Positions 35,202 to 45,304 of a stretch of DNA of 64,000 bases are shown one piece after another. This DNA comes from Agrobacterium fabrum str. C58 (GTDB taxonomy: Bacteria > Pseudomonadota > Alphaproteobacteria > Rhizobiales > Rhizobiaceae). A model generated the notes under the pieces. The model was given only the letters and a program-made list of their open reading frames with translations. It ran no database searches and was not told the DNA's origin. The position numbers and the translations under genes were made by a program. Location: assembly GCF_000092025.1 (NCBI RefSeq), contig NC_003062.2, positions 2,706,001 to 2,770,000 of the forward strand, written 5' to 3'. Each line of letters starts with the position of its first letter. The stretch's first letter is position 1.

Positions 35202-36209
35202 ATGAGAAAGCTTCTTCTGACCACCACGGCAATCGCCTTCGCCGTTGGCGCCGCTGCCCCGGCAATGGCCGAATTCAACAGCCGCAACATCCGTGTTTCG
35301 AACGGCATCAACCAGGACCATCCTGTCGGCAACGGCATCAAGGCCATGCAGGCCTGCCTCGACGACAAGTCGGGCGGCAAGCTGAAGCTGACAGCATTCT
35401 GGGGTGGCGCTCTCGGCGGCGACCTTCAGGCGACGCAGGCCCTGCGCTCCGGCGTTCAGGAAGCCGTCGTCACATCGTCCTCGCCGCTCGTCGGTCTCAT
35501 TCCGTCGCTCGGCGTCTTCGACCTGCCGTTCCTCTTTGCCAATGACAAAGAAGCCGATGCCGTGATGGACGGCGCCTTTGGCGACATGATGAACAAGAAG
35601 CTGGAAGAACAGGGCCTCGTGAACCTGGCCTACTGGGAGAACGGCTTCCGCAACCTTTCCAACTCCAAGCACGCCGTGAACAAGTGGGAAGATTTCTCGG
35701 GCCTCAAGGTCCGCGTGATGCAGAACAACATCTTCCTCGACACCTTCCAGAACCTCGGCGCCAATGCAACGCCGATGGCTTTTGGTGAAGTGTTCTCAGC
35801 GCTTGAAACCAATGCGATCGACGCGCAGGAAAACCCCTATGTGACGATCGACACTTCCAAGTTCTACGAGGTGCAGAAATACGTCACCGAGACGAACCAC
35901 GCCTACACGCCGTTCCTCTTCCTCTTCTCCAAGCCGATCTTCGACAGCTACACGCCCGAAGAACAGACGGCCCTGCGTGAATGCGCAGTCGTCGGTCGCG
36001 ATGAAGAGCGCAAGGTCATCCGCGAACTGAACCAGAAGTCGCTGGAAAAGATCAAGGCTGCCGGCCTCGAGGTCAACACGCTGTCTCCGGAAGAGCAGAC
36101 CCGTATCCGCGAAAAGTCGATGGTCGTTTACGAAAAGCACAAGGCTGAAATCGGCGCTGATGTCGTTGACGCCGTTCTGGCCGACCTGAAGAAAATCCGC
36201 GGCCAGTAA
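35202..36209 (+). CDS. dctP: TRAP transporter solute-binding protein (DctP)
   Basis: A 335-residue periplasmic binding protein. The signal peptide is cleaved after AMA at residue 23. The DctP fold shows FWGGALGGDLQATQALRSGVQ, FLFANDKEADAVMDG and LKVRVMQNNIFLDTF, whose arginine binds the ligand carboxylate, then FGEVFSALETNAIDAQENP. AGGGAGGA precedes the ATG. Ligand specificity probably matches the sugar acids degraded by the surrounding genes. It is the last gene of the operon. Confidence 0.94.
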   Translation: MRKLLLTTTAIAFAVGAAAPAMAEFNSRNIRVSNGINQDHPVGNGIKAMQACLDDKSGGKLKLTAFWGGALGGDLQATQALRSGVQEAVVTSSSPLVGLIPSLGVFDLPFLFANDKEADAVMDGAFGDMMNKKLEEQGLVNLAYWENGFRNLSNSKHAVNKWEDFSGLKVRVMQNNIFLDTFQNLGANATPMAFGEVFSALETNAIDAQENPYVTIDTSKFYEVQKYVTETNHAYTPFLFLFSKPIFDSYTPEEQTALRECAVVGRDEERKVIRELNQKSLEKIKAAGLEVNTLSPEEQTRIREKSMVVYEKHKAEIGADVVDAVLADLKKIRGQ

Positions 36210-36228
36210 GCCTATCTGTATTGAATAA

Positions 36229-36260
36229 AAAACACCCGGAAGTTTGCTTCCGGGTGTTTT
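36229..36260. terminator. Bidirectional terminator between dctP and acsA
   Basis: Perfect fourteen-bp stem AAAACACCCGGAAG / CTTCCGGGTGTTTT with a TTTG loop, A-rich on one side and T-rich on the other, between convergent genes. Confidence 0.92.
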
Positions 36261-36304
36261 CGTTTGCGGAAAGAAAAGGCTGCCGAAGCAGCCTTTCCAG
36301 AAGA

Positions 36305-38260
36305 TCAGGACGCCGTGCGGTTCTGGCGGTTGGCGATGAGATCTTCCACCACCGCCGGATCGGCAAGCGTCGACGTATCCCCAAGCGCACCGAAATCGTC
36401 CTCGGCGATTTTGCGCAGAATGCGCCGCATGATCTTGCCTGAGCGGGTCTTCGGCAGGCCGGGCGCAAACTGGATCTTGTCGGGCGTCGCAACCGGTCCG
36501 ATCTCGTTGCGCACATGCTTTACCAGCTCCTCGCGCAGCGCATAATCGCCACTCTGCCCCGCCATCAGCGTGACATAACAATAAATGCCCTGCCCCTTGA
36601 TGGGGTGCGGATAACCGACCACCGCCGCTTCCGAAACCTGATGATGCGAGACCAGTGCCGATTCTACCTCGGCCGTGCCTAGGCGGTGGCCGGAGACGTT
36701 GAGCACGTCATCGACGCGACCTGTGATCCAGTAATAACCGTCCTCGTCGCGCCGGCAGCCGTCACCGGTGAAGTACTTGCCCTTGTAGGTCGAGAAGTAG
36801 GTGTCGACGAATCGCTGGTGATCCCCATAAACGGACCGCGACTGGCCCGGCCAGCTGTCGATGATGCAGAGATTGCCGTCCGCCGGCCCTTCCAGCACAT
36901 TGCCCTCGGCATCGACAAGCTGCGGCTGCACGCCGAAGAACGGCCTTGTTGCCGACCCTGGCTTCAGATCGGTCGCACCCGGCAACGGCGAGATGAGAAT
37001 GCCGCCCGTTTCCGTCTGCCACCAGGTGTCTACGATCGGGCTCTTGTCCTCGCCGACCACATGGTAATACCACTCCCACGCTTCCGGATTGATCGGCTCA
37101 CCCACCGTTCCGAGAAGCCGCAGGCTTTCGCGCGACGAGCGCTGAACGAACTGGTCGCCCGCCCCCATCAGCGATCGGAGCGCCGTCGGCGCGGTATAGA
37201 AGATATTGACCTTGTGCTTGTCGATGACCTCCCAGAAACGCCCCTGATCCGGGAAGTTGGGAACACCCTCGAACATCAGCGTTGTCGCACAATTGGCGAG
37301 TGGCCCGTAGACGATGTAGGAATGGCCGGTAACCCAGCCAACATCGGCCGTACACCAGAAGACTTCACCATCCTTGTAATCGAACACATATTCATGCGTC
37401 ATCGACGTATAGACGAGATAGCCGCCCGTGGTGTGCAACACACCCTTGGGCTTGCCGGTGGAGCCTGAAGTGTAGAGGATGAACAGCGGATCTTCCGCCC
37501 GCATCTTCACCGGCGGGCAATCCGGCTTCACGGTCGCAATTTCCTGATGATACCAGATGTCGCGGCCCGGCGCCCAGCCGGTCTTGCCGCCGGTGCGGCG
37601 CACGACCAGAACCTTGTTGACGATGACATATTGCTTGGCGGCGATATCGATCGCCTTGTCGGTATTTTCCTTGAGCGGGATCGGCTTGCCGCCGCGAACG
37701 CCTTCATCGCAGGTGATGACGAAGGTCGATTCGCAGTCAACGATACGACCGGCCAGCGCTTCGGGCGAGAAGCCGCCAAAGACGACGGAATGCACGGCAC
37801 CGATGCGGGCGCAGGCAAGCATGGCATAGGCCGCCTCGGGAATCATCGGCATGTAGATGGTGACGCGGTCACCCTTCTTAACGCCGTGCTTCTTCAGCAC
37901 ATTGGCCAGACGGCAGACATAATCATAGAGCTGGTTATAGGTGATCTTCTTGTCGATATAGGGATTGTCGCCTTCCCAGATGATCGCCGTGCGCTCGCCA
38001 TGCGTCTTCAAATGCCGGTCGATACAGTTATAGGAGACGTTCGTCAGGCCGTCTTCGAACCATTTGATCGGCACACGCCCCTTGAATGAGGTGTTCTTGA
38101 CCTTGGTATAGGGCTTGAACCAGTCGATCCGCCGGCCGTGCTTGTCCCAGAATTTTTCCGGATCCTCGACGCTCTCCTGATACCATTTCTGGTAACGCTC
38201 ATTGTCGATGAGCGTGCGGGCTTTCGCCGATTTGAGCACCGGGTAGATTTTGGCAGACAT
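36305..38260 (-). CDS. acsA: Acetyl-CoA synthetase
   Basis: AMP-forming acetate:CoA ligase of 651 residues that activates acetate to acetyl-CoA. The adenylate-forming signature is [15 protein letters not shown], followed by [14 protein letters not shown] and the hinge/C-terminal motifs [20 protein letters not shown] and [12 protein letters not shown], whose lysine is the known acetylation site. I chose the ATG at 38260 ([13 protein letters not shown]) because AGGAGG lies six bases upstream; an earlier in-frame start at 38278 lacks it. It is divergent from trcR. Confidence 0.96.
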   Translation of the reverse strand: MSAKIYPVLKSAKARTLIDNERYQKWYQESVEDPEKFWDKHGRRIDWFKPYTKVKNTSFKGRVPIKWFEDGLTNVSYNCIDRHLKTHGERTAIIWEGDNPYIDKKITYNQLYDYVCRLANVLKKHGVKKGDRVTIYMPMIPEAAYAMLACARIGAVHSVVFGGFSPEALAGRIVDCESTFVITCDEGVRGGKPIPLKENTDKAIDIAAKQYVIVNKVLVVRRTGGKTGWAPGRDIWYHQEIATVKPDCPPVKMRAEDPLFILYTSGSTGKPKGVLHTTGGYLVYTSMTHEYVFDYKDGEVFWCTADVGWVTGHSYIVYGPLANCATTLMFEGVPNFPDQGRFWEVIDKHKVNIFYTAPTALRSLMGAGDQFVQRSSRESLRLLGTVGEPINPEAWEWYYHVVGEDKSPIVDTWWQTETGGILISPLPGATDLKPGSATRPFFGVQPQLVDAEGNVLEGPADGNLCIIDSWPGQSRSVYGDHQRFVDTYFSTYKGKYFTGDGCRRDEDGYYWITGRVDDVLNVSGHRLGTAEVESALVSHHQVSEAAVVGYPHPIKGQGIYCYVTLMAGQSGDYALREELVKHVRNEIGPVATPDKIQFAPGLPKTRSGKIMRRILRKIAEDDFGALGDTSTLADPAVVEDLIANRQNRTAS

Positions 38261-38488
38261 GAACTCCTCCTGAACCAAGTATGTCTTGTTGCGCGCCTTG
38301 AGACTCCCACCTCAGGCATGTGGTGAATTCATAGCAGGTCAATGACTGACGGCAATTAGACAAAGGCATTTGTTTCGCAAAGAATTGCAATTATGATGCA
38401 ATCCGGTTATAGAGCGCCAATATCCCGGAAATCAGTGGTTAATACCACGCCCGCGACCCCGGCGCGGACGGACAGAAGGACTGTATCT

Positions 38489-39193
38489 ATGGCTCAACAA
38501 TTGCTCATGCCAAAGGCAACTGCTGTATGGCTGGTCGACAACACCGCGCTGTCGTTCGACCAGATAGCCACGTTCTGCAAATTGCATCCGCTCGAAGTCA
38601 AGGCGATTGCCGACGGCGAAGCCGCGCAGGGCATCAAGGGTCTCGATCCGATCGCGACCGGACAGCTTTCCCGCGACGAGATCGCCCGCGCTGAAGGCAA
38701 TCCCAGCCACAAGCTCAAGCTTTCCGAGCCGAAGGTACGCGTGCCGGAATCCAAACGCCGTGGGCCGCGTTATACGCCGGTTTCCAAGCGCCAGGACCGT
38801 CCAAACGCCATTCTCTGGCTGGTGCGCAACCATCCGGAACTGAAGGACGCGCAGATTTCGCGCCTCGTCGGCACCACCAAATCCACCATCGAGCAGATTC
38901 GCGACCGCACCCACTGGAATTCGGCCAACCTGACGCCGATGGACCCGGTAACGCTCGGCCTCTGCAGCCAGATCGATCTTGACCTCGAAGTCGAACGCGC
39001 GTCGCGTGGCCGCCCGCTCCCGACCGCCGAAGAACTCGGTAACACGCTGCAGCCGGCAACGGCGACGGAAGGTCTGGACTACAACAACTACCAGCGCGAG
39101 GAAGAACAGCAGATCGACGCCGACGCCGTCTTCAAGAAACTTTCTTCGCTGAAGTCCGCACCGAAGGACGAAGACGAGGACGATCAATACTGA
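38489..39193 (+). CDS. trcR: Cell-cycle transcriptional regulator TrcR (DUF1013)
   Basis: A 234-residue alphaproteobacterial regulator. The N-terminal half holds a helix-turn-helix-like segment with LSFDQIATFCKLHPLEVKAIADGEAAQGI, and a second runs LKDAQISRLVGTTKSTIEQIRDR, matching DUF1013. The C-terminus is acidic (EEEQQIDADAVFKK, DEDEDDQY). The TrcR family binds DNA and RNA polymerase and is conserved with CtrA-type cell-cycle control. The ATG at 38489 (MAQQLLMPKATAVW) is preceded by GAAGGA; the frame opens at 38393, but that extension looks non-coding. Confidence 0.88.
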   Translation: MAQQLLMPKATAVWLVDNTALSFDQIATFCKLHPLEVKAIADGEAAQGIKGLDPIATGQLSRDEIARAEGNPSHKLKLSEPKVRVPESKRRGPRYTPVSKRQDRPNAILWLVRNHPELKDAQISRLVGTTKSTIEQIRDRTHWNSANLTPMDPVTLGLCSQIDLDLEVERASRGRPLPTAEELGNTLQPATATEGLDYNNYQREEEQQIDADAVFKKLSSLKSAPKDEDEDDQY

Positions 39194-39214
39194 TCGAAGT
39201 CTTTCCGACATTTG

Positions 39215-39242
39215 AAACCCGGCCGCCGTGCCGGGTTTTTTG
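39215..39242. terminator. Terminator between trcR and yggS-type gene
   Basis: Stem AAACCCGGC / GCCGGGTTT with a six-base loop followed by TTTTG. It is placed between convergent genes and may serve both. Confidence 0.85.
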
Positions 39243-39253
39243 TTTTCAGGCTT

Positions 39254-39913
39254 CTACCGGCTGCCGAAAATCGCCGAGCCGACCCGCACGCTGGTGGCGC
39301 CGAATTCGACGGCCGTCTCAAAATCGCCGGACATGCCCATGGAAAGCTTCTCAAGACCGCATTGCCCGGCAAGCTTCGCCAGAAGCGCAAAATGCGGCCC
39401 CGGATTTTCCTCCGCCGGCGGAATGCACATCAATCCCTCGACCGGCAGTTTCAATTCGTCCCGGCAGAAAGCCACGAAGGCGACGGTTTCACGCGGATCG
39501 ATGCCGGCCTTCTGCGGCTCAAGGCCGGTGTTGACCTGCACATAAAACCGCAGGCTGCGGCCCTGTCTGGCGCATTCTTCGGAAAGCGCGCGAGCTATTT
39601 TTTCCCGGTCGATACTCTCGACGACGTCAAACAGCGCGACGGCATCCGCCGCCTTGTTGGATTGCAGCGGTCCGATCAGATGCAGTTCGATATCGGATGT
39701 CTTTTCTTTGAGCGCAGGCCACTTGCCCTGCGCTTCCTGCACGCGGTTTTCGCCAAACACGCGCTGGCCGGCATCGATGACGGGCTGGATCGCTTCTGCA
39801 TCGAAGGTCTTGGAGACCGCAACCAAGGCAACATCCGCCGCCTTGCGACCGGATTTTTCCGCGACATCCGCAATGCGTTGCCTGACATCCTCAAGACGTG
39901 CTTCGATTTCCAT
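39254..39913 (-). CDS. YggS-family PLP homeostasis protein
   Basis: A 219-residue fold-type III PLP protein. The cofactor lysine is Lys35 in VAVSKT, and the family motifs are GENRVQEAQGKWP, HLIGPLQSNKA, VQVNTGLEPQKAGI and LSMGMSGDFETAVEFGATSVRVGSAIFG. It has no known catalytic activity and buffers free PLP. The ATG at 39913 follows AAGGTC; a GTG three bases upstream is possible. It converges with trcR. Confidence 0.93.
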   Translation of the reverse strand: MEIEARLEDVRQRIADVAEKSGRKAADVALVAVSKTFDAEAIQPVIDAGQRVFGENRVQEAQGKWPALKEKTSDIELHLIGPLQSNKAADAVALFDVVESIDREKIARALSEECARQGRSLRFYVQVNTGLEPQKAGIDPRETVAFVAFCRDELKLPVEGLMCIPPAEENPGPHFALLAKLAGQCGLEKLSMGMSGDFETAVEFGATSVRVGSAIFGSR

Positions 39914-40105
39914 CACAAGACCTTTTTTAAACCGTTCAAACCGCTAACTAGACGCCGATTGCCTTGATGCCAAGCGCCTTTAGCACCATTTGAGGCACGC
40001 TGGCCAAGATTGAACGCCCGAATGCCCCGCCAAACTTGACGCCCCGGTCGTTTCATGGTGAAGGTCAGCGCAAATTTTTCCCCTCGATACCCGGAATTTT
40101 AGATA

Positions 40106-42736
40106 ATGGCCATCGAACGTTACAATCCTCGCGACGCCGAGCCGCGCTGGCAGCAGAAATGGAACGAAGACAAGGTTTTCGTCACCGATAACAGCGATCC
40201 GCGCGAGAAATATTACGTTCTAGAGATGTTTCCCTATCCCTCGGGACGCATCCATATGGGCCATGTCCGCAACTACGCCATGGGTGACGTCGTCGCCCGT
40301 TACAAACGCGCCCGTGGTTTCAACGTCCTGCACCCGATGGGCTGGGACGCCTTTGGCATGCCCGCTGAAAATGCGGCTATGCAGAACAAGGTCCATCCCA
40401 AGGACTGGACCTACCAGAACATCGCCACCATGCGCGGCCAGCTGAAATCCATGGGCCTGTCGCTGGACTGGACCCGCGAATTCGCCACCTGCGATGTGGA
40501 ATATTACCATCGTCAGCAGGCGCTGTTCGTCGACTTCATGGAAAAGGGTCTGGTTTACCGCAAGCAGTCCAAGGTCAACTGGGACCCGGTCGACCACACG
40601 GTTCTGGCCAATGAGCAGGTGATCGACGGCCGCGGCTGGCGCTCCGGCGCACTGGTCGAACAGCGCGAACTGACGCAATGGTTCTTCCGCATCACCGATT
40701 TTAGCCAGGACCTGCTGGACGAACTGGACGAACTGGATCAGTGGCCTGAAAAAGTGCGCCTGATGCAGAAGAACTGGATCGGCCGTTCCGAAGGCCTGTC
40801 GCTGCGCTGGCAGACCGTCGCTGACACGGCGCCGCAAGGTTTCTCCGACATTACCGTCTATACAACGCGTCCCGACACGCTGTTCGGTGCGTCCTTCCTG
40901 GCAATCGCCGCCGACCATCCGCTTGCAAAGGAACTGTCGGCGACCAACCCTGCCATTGCCGAATTCTGCGACGAATGCCGCCGCCATGGCACCTCATTGG
41001 CAGCGCTGGAAACCGCCGAAAAGAAGGGCATCGATACCGGCGTCAAGGTCGTGCACCCGCTGGATCCCAGCTGGGAACTGCCCGTCTATGTCGCCAATTT
41101 CGTATTGATGGATTACGGCACCGGCGCAATCTTCGGCTGCCCTTCGGGTGACCAGCGTGATCTGGACTTCGCCCGCAAATACGGCCTGCCGGTCGTCGCC
41201 GTCGTCGCACCCGAAGGTCCCGACGCAGCAAGCTTCACCGTTGAAGACACCGCCTTCACCGATGATGGCGTGATGATCAATTCCAGCTTCCTGAACGGCA
41301 TGAAGACGACGGACGCCTTCGAAGCCGTCGTGCAGAAGCTGTCGGCGCAGTCTCTCGGCAATGCACCGCAGGCCGAGCGCAAGGTCAATTTCCGCCTGCG
41401 CGACTGGGGCATTTCCCGCCAGCGTTACTGGGGTTGCCCGATCCCGGTCATTCATTGCGAAGTCTGCGGCGTGGTGCCGGTTCCGAAAAAGGACCTGCCC
41501 GTCAAGCTGCCCGACGACGTGACTTTCGATGTGCCCGGCAACCCGCTGGATCGCCATTCTACCTGGCGTCATGTTTCCTGCCCGCAATGCGGCCATGACG
41601 CGCGTCGCGAAACAGACACGATGGACACCTTCGTCGATTCCAGCTGGTATTACACCCGCTTCACAGCGCCGTGGGAAGACGAGCCGACTGACCCGCAAGT
41701 TGCCAATCACTGGCTGCCGGTTGACCAGTATATCGGCGGCATCGAGCATGCCATCCTGCACCTGCTCTATTCGCGTTTCTTCACCCGCGCGATGCGCGAG
41801 ACAGGTCATGTCGGCGTCAAGGAACCCTTCAAGGGCCTGTTTACCCAGGGCATGGTGGTCCACGAGACCTATAGCCGCGGTGAAGGCCTGACGCGCGAAT
41901 GGGTGCCGCCTGCGGAACTGAGGATCGAGGAAAACGACGGCACGCGCCGGGCGTTCCTGCTCTCTTCTGGCGAAGAGGTTAAGATCGGCTCCATCGAAAA
42001 AATGTCGAAGTCGAAGAAGAACGTGGTCGACCCTGACGATATCATCGCATCCTATGGCGCCGATACCGCACGCTTCTTCGTCCTCTCGGATTCTCCACCC
42101 GATCGCGACGTCATCTGGTCCGAAGCCGGCGTGGAAGGTGCAAACCGATTCGTCCAGCGCGTCTGGCGCATCATCGGTGAAGCCGCCGAACAGTTGAAGG
42201 GTGTGAAACCGAAGCCGGCGACCGAAGGCGAAGGGCTGGCGGCCTCCAAGGCAGCCCACAAGACGCTGAAGGCTGTTCAGGAAGATCTGGACAAGCTCGC
42301 CTTCAACAAGGCCATCGCCCGCATCTATGAACTGGTCAATGCCCTCGCCGGTCCGCTTGCGGATGTCGCTGCCGGCGGCAAACCTGATAACGTCAAGGCG
42401 GCCGCGCGTGACGCCGTCGAAATCCTGATCCGCATCATCGCGCCCATGACGCCGCATCTCGCGGAAGAATGCTGGTCCGCGCTGGGCAATGAAGGCTTGG
42501 TGGCTGAGACGCCATGGCCGACCTTCGTGGCTTCGCTGGTCGAGGAAAACGACGTGGTCATGCCCGTGCAGGTCAATGGCAAGAAGCGCGGTGAATTGAC
42601 AATCGCGCGCGATGCGGATCAAGATGCGGTCCGCACGGCCGCCCTTGAGCTGGACGCCGTCAAATCGATTCTTGCCGGTGGCGAGCCCAAGAAAGTCATC
42701 GTGGTTCCGCAGAGGATTGTGAACATTGTTGTCTGA
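40106..42736 (+). CDS. leuS: Leucyl-tRNA synthetase
   Basis: Class I aminoacyl-tRNA synthetase of 876 residues that charges tRNA-Leu and edits misacylated products. HIGH motif is [11 protein letters not shown] at residues 44-53, the CP1 editing domain has [12 protein letters not shown] and [15 protein letters not shown], and the KMSKS loop is [10 protein letters not shown] near 632. A zinc-type CxxC pair, CEVCG and CPQCG, lies in the connective region. The last codons overlap the lptE start, so leuS, lptE and holA look like one operon. Confidence 0.97.
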   Translation: MAIERYNPRDAEPRWQQKWNEDKVFVTDNSDPREKYYVLEMFPYPSGRIHMGHVRNYAMGDVVARYKRARGFNVLHPMGWDAFGMPAENAAMQNKVHPKDWTYQNIATMRGQLKSMGLSLDWTREFATCDVEYYHRQQALFVDFMEKGLVYRKQSKVNWDPVDHTVLANEQVIDGRGWRSGALVEQRELTQWFFRITDFSQDLLDELDELDQWPEKVRLMQKNWIGRSEGLSLRWQTVADTAPQGFSDITVYTTRPDTLFGASFLAIAADHPLAKELSATNPAIAEFCDECRRHGTSLAALETAEKKGIDTGVKVVHPLDPSWELPVYVANFVLMDYGTGAIFGCPSGDQRDLDFARKYGLPVVAVVAPEGPDAASFTVEDTAFTDDGVMINSSFLNGMKTTDAFEAVVQKLSAQSLGNAPQAERKVNFRLRDWGISRQRYWGCPIPVIHCEVCGVVPVPKKDLPVKLPDDVTFDVPGNPLDRHSTWRHVSCPQCGHDARRETDTMDTFVDSSWYYTRFTAPWEDEPTDPQVANHWLPVDQYIGGIEHAILHLLYSRFFTRAMRETGHVGVKEPFKGLFTQGMVVHETYSRGEGLTREWVPPAELRIEENDGTRRAFLLSSGEEVKIGSIEKMSKSKKNVVDPDDIIASYGADTARFFVLSDSPPDRDVIWSEAGVEGANRFVQRVWRIIGEAAEQLKGVKPKPATEGEGLAASKAAHKTLKAVQEDLDKLAFNKAIARIYELVNALAGPLADVAAGGKPDNVKAAARDAVEILIRIIAPMTPHLAEECWSALGNEGLVAETPWPTFVASLVEENDVVMPVQVNGKKRGELTIARDADQDAVRTAALELDAVKSILAGGEPKKVIVVPQRIVNIVV

Positions 42737-43274
42737 CGTTTTTTCGAGATGGAGCCGCGTTGCGGCAGCAATTTCCGTCGTGATGATGGCTGGTCTTCTG
42801 GCGGGCTGCCAGGTGCGCCCGCTTTATGGCGAAGCTTCCGGAACCAAGGAAAGGCTGGCGGCCGTCAGCGTCTCCCAGATCGGCGGTCGGGCTGGGCTGG
42901 AAGTACGCAACCAGCTGATCTTCCTGATGTCCGGCGGTGCCGGAGAACCGGCCACGGCGCAATATAATGTCAAGATTGCCGTAAGCTCGAGCGCCACGAC
43001 CACAGAGGTGCAGAACTACGATCTGACGACCCGCGCGAACAACAATTACGACGGTCCTTATCCCGGCCGTGTCGTGATGACTGGTCAATATGTCCTGACG
43101 CGCGTCTCGGACGGTCAGATCCTGCGCTCCGCACGCCGCAGCGTGACGGCGCAGGTGGATCTGCCGCAGCAGGAATTCGCCAAGATCCGGGCGATCCGCG
43201 ACGCCGAAAACCGTGCGGCCCGCGAGCTGGCTGAAATCATCCGCACCGATATCGCCGCCACCCTCGGCCGCTGA
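42726..43274 (+). CDS. lptE: LPS-assembly lipoprotein LptE
   Basis: A 182-residue outer-membrane lipoprotein that plugs LptD and delivers LPS to the cell surface. The signal peptide ends in LAGC, with Cys28 the lipidation site, then QVRPLYG, the usual LptE start of the mature protein. The TTG start overlaps the leuS stop by eleven bases; a second TTG follows immediately. Gene order leuS-lptE-holA is common in rhizobia and other proteobacteria and supports the call, since LptE sequence is poorly conserved. Confidence 0.87.
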   Translation: MLSDVFSRWSRVAAAISVVMMAGLLAGCQVRPLYGEASGTKERLAAVSVSQIGGRAGLEVRNQLIFLMSGGAGEPATAQYNVKIAVSSSATTTEVQNYDLTTRANNNYDGPYPGRVVMTGQYVLTRVSDGQILRSARRSVTAQVDLPQQEFAKIRAIRDAENRAARELAEIIRTDIAATLGR

Positions 43275-43285
43275 GAGCGGCGGCC

Positions 43286-44323
43286 GTGGCGGAGATAAAG
43301 TCCCATGAGTTCGAGCGCTTCGCCGAAAATCCGGCGGAGCGCTTTCGCGTTTTTGTGCTCTATGGACCGGATCGTGGTCTTGTATCGGAGCGGGCAGGCC
43401 TCATCGCCAAGAAGACCGGCATCGATCCCGATGACGCTTTCGCATCGCTAAAACTGACCGCATCCGATCTGCAGGGCGACCCCGGTCGCCTGCTTGATGA
43501 AGTGAACGCCATCGGCCTTTTTGGTGGCGAAAAACTTGTGTGGGTCAAAAGCGCCTCCGCTGAAAAGGCGCTGGTGGATGCGCTTCAGATTCTGGCAGAC
43601 ACACCGCCGGAAGCAAGTTTCCTGATCATCGAAGCGGGCGACATCAAAAAGGGCACGGGGCTGCGTAAGATAGCGGAGCCGGCGCGCTCCATCGCGGCAA
43701 TCCCCTGTTATGCGGACGATGCGCGCTCCTTAAACGCATTGATAGATCAGGAACTCTCCGCCAATAATCTGCGCATTGCACCGGCTGCACGACAAAGGCT
43801 GATCGAGCAGCTCGGCGGCGACCGTATCGCCTCGCGCAACGAAATCCGCAAGCTGGCGCTCTATTGCCTCGGGGCCGACGTGATCGAGGAAGATGATATT
43901 CTGGCCATCATCGGCGATGCCAGCACGGTTTCGGCCGACGATGCCGTCGACGCCATCCTGAAAGGCGACAGGAACGCCTTTTTCCACGCCACCCAGAAGA
44001 TCATTTCATCGAAAACGCCGATCTTCCTTGTCCTCCAGGGATGCCTCAAGCAATTCCAGCTGCTCGACCAGATGCGCGCCGAGATGGATGAGAAAAAGCA
44101 GCAGGCCGGCCAGGTCATGCAGACACTCGGACGCCATATCCATTTTCGCCGGAAACCGATCATCGAAAGAGCGCTGCGGACGTGGCAGCCAGCGGCGATT
44201 GCCCGTGAGATGAACCGTCTGCAGGCAGCCATCCTGCAAAGCCGCCAGCGGCAAAGCCTGGAGGAAAGCGTGGCTCTTCTAACATTGCTGTCGACCACGC
44301 TTCAGTCCGGTCGCGGTGGATAA
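43286..44323 (+). CDS. holA: DNA polymerase III delta subunit
   Basis: A 345-residue clamp-loader wrench subunit that opens the beta clamp. The N-terminal segment FRVFVLYGPDRGLVSERAGLIA and the downstream GEKLVWVKSA are family hallmarks, and the C-terminal helical collar has TLGRHIHFRRKPIIERALRTW. The start is GTG at 43286, eleven bases after lptE. Lack of a canonical Walker A is normal for delta. Confidence 0.92.
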   Translation: MAEIKSHEFERFAENPAERFRVFVLYGPDRGLVSERAGLIAKKTGIDPDDAFASLKLTASDLQGDPGRLLDEVNAIGLFGGEKLVWVKSASAEKALVDALQILADTPPEASFLIIEAGDIKKGTGLRKIAEPARSIAAIPCYADDARSLNALIDQELSANNLRIAPAARQRLIEQLGGDRIASRNEIRKLALYCLGADVIEEDDILAIIGDASTVSADDAVDAILKGDRNAFFHATQKIISSKTPIFLVLQGCLKQFQLLDQMRAEMDEKKQQAGQVMQTLGRHIHFRRKPIIERALRTWQPAAIAREMNRLQAAILQSRQRQSLEESVALLTLLSTTLQSGRGG

Positions 44324-44327
44324 ACAA

Positions 44328-44360
44328 AAAAGCCCTCGTGCTGATGCAACGAGGGCTTTT
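44328..44360. terminator. Bidirectional terminator between holA and fdxA
   Basis: Twelve-bp stem AAAAGCCCTCGT / ACGAGGGCTTTT with a nine-base loop between convergent genes. Confidence 0.9.
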
Positions 44361-44387
44361 CGAATTTTGATCCAGAAACGTTCTGGT

Positions 44388-44726
44388 TCAGTCGCCCTTG
44401 CCGGGCTCAGCAGAGAAATAGAGCTCCAGCTTACCTTCGACCCCGTCCATTTCCTTGGCTTCCGGCATCGGATCGCGCTTGATGGTGATATTCGGCCAGA
44501 TTGCCGCATATTCGGTATTGATCTTCAACCACTTGTCGAGACCCGGCTCCGTATCGGGCTTGATGGCCTCAGCAGGACATTCCGGCTCGCACACACCACA
44601 ATCGATGCACTCATCGGGATTGATAGCGAGGAAATTTTCACCCTCGTAAAAGCAGTCGACAGGGCAGACCTCAACGCAATCGGTATATTTGCAGCGGATG
44701 CAATTGTCGGTCACGACATATGTCAT
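44388..44726 (-). CDS. fdxA: 7Fe ferredoxin FdxA
   Basis: A 112-residue ferredoxin with a [3Fe-4S] and a [4Fe-4S] cluster. The cysteines of the first half (C9, C12, C17, C21, C25 in [18 protein letters not shown]) and the second ([13 protein letters not shown]40-C50) are all present. The acidic C-terminal extension is typical of this small-electron-carrier group. The ATG at 44726 has GGAG eight bases upstream. It follows the S4-protein gene on the same strand. Confidence 0.95.
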   Translation of the reverse strand: MTYVVTDNCIRCKYTDCVEVCPVDCFYEGENFLAINPDECIDCGVCEPECPAEAIKPDTEPGLDKWLKINTEYAAIWPNITIKRDPMPEAKEMDGVEGKLELYFSAEPGKGD

Positions 44727-44883
44727 GATGAACTCCAGAATATGCAGGCCGGGTCTTTGGGCTTCGGAACACAAGCCGTCGCCCGGAATTCAGACAGGGC
44801 AATTTCGCAAGTGACGTAATGCCTTTGCCAGCAGATAGCAAGGATAACAATTCTGAAAAACGGGGCAGACCTGGAGGTTTATT

Positions 44884-45300
44884 CTATTCTTTGCTTCCGT
44901 CGCTGTCAGACAGAAACCTGTCGAGCGCCCTGCGCTCTTTTTTCGTCGGACGCCCACTACCAGACTCGCGCAGCGCCTGCTCGAGAGGGGTCAGCCTGTC
45001 GGACGGCTCCCGTTGTGGCGTCTGATCGTCATAGAGAAGCCGGGCTTCCTCATAGGGTCCGCGCCGTGCTCCACCGGATTTGACGACGAGTACCTTGTCC
45101 ATCCGCTCAAAGCCGATGTCCAGTCTGTCCCCCGCCTTCAGCATGTGGCTGGGCTGGCGGATGGTAGCGCCGTTGACCTTTACATGGCCTGACTGGATGT
45201 AACTCTGGGCCAGCGACCGCGATTTTGCCATGCGAGCAAAGAACAGCCACTTGTCCAGACGCTGACGCGTGCTTTCCAGTGGCTGTTCGTTGCTTCCCAT
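44884..45300 (-). CDS. S4-domain RNA-binding protein (HslR-like)
   Basis: A 138-residue protein with an N-terminal S4 domain: LDKWLFFARMAKSRSLAQ and YIQSGHVKVNGA at residues 15-45. The C-terminal half is basic and charged (LTPLEQALRESGSGRPTKKERRALDRFL). Homologues such as HslR/Hsp15 bind stalled 50S-peptidyl-tRNA complexes. It starts four bases after the helicase stop, so it is co-transcribed with it. Confidence 0.9.
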   Translation of the reverse strand: MGSNEQPLESTRQRLDKWLFFARMAKSRSLAQSYIQSGHVKVNGATIRQPSHMLKAGDRLDIGFERMDKVLVVKSGGARRGPYEEARLLYDDQTPQREPSDRLTPLEQALRESGSGRPTKKERRALDRFLSDSDGSKE

Positions 45301-45304
45301 GGGC

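Noticed and set aside
40994..42622. 542-codon open frame opposite leuS
   Set aside because: Antisense shadow; leuS is certain on the other strand.
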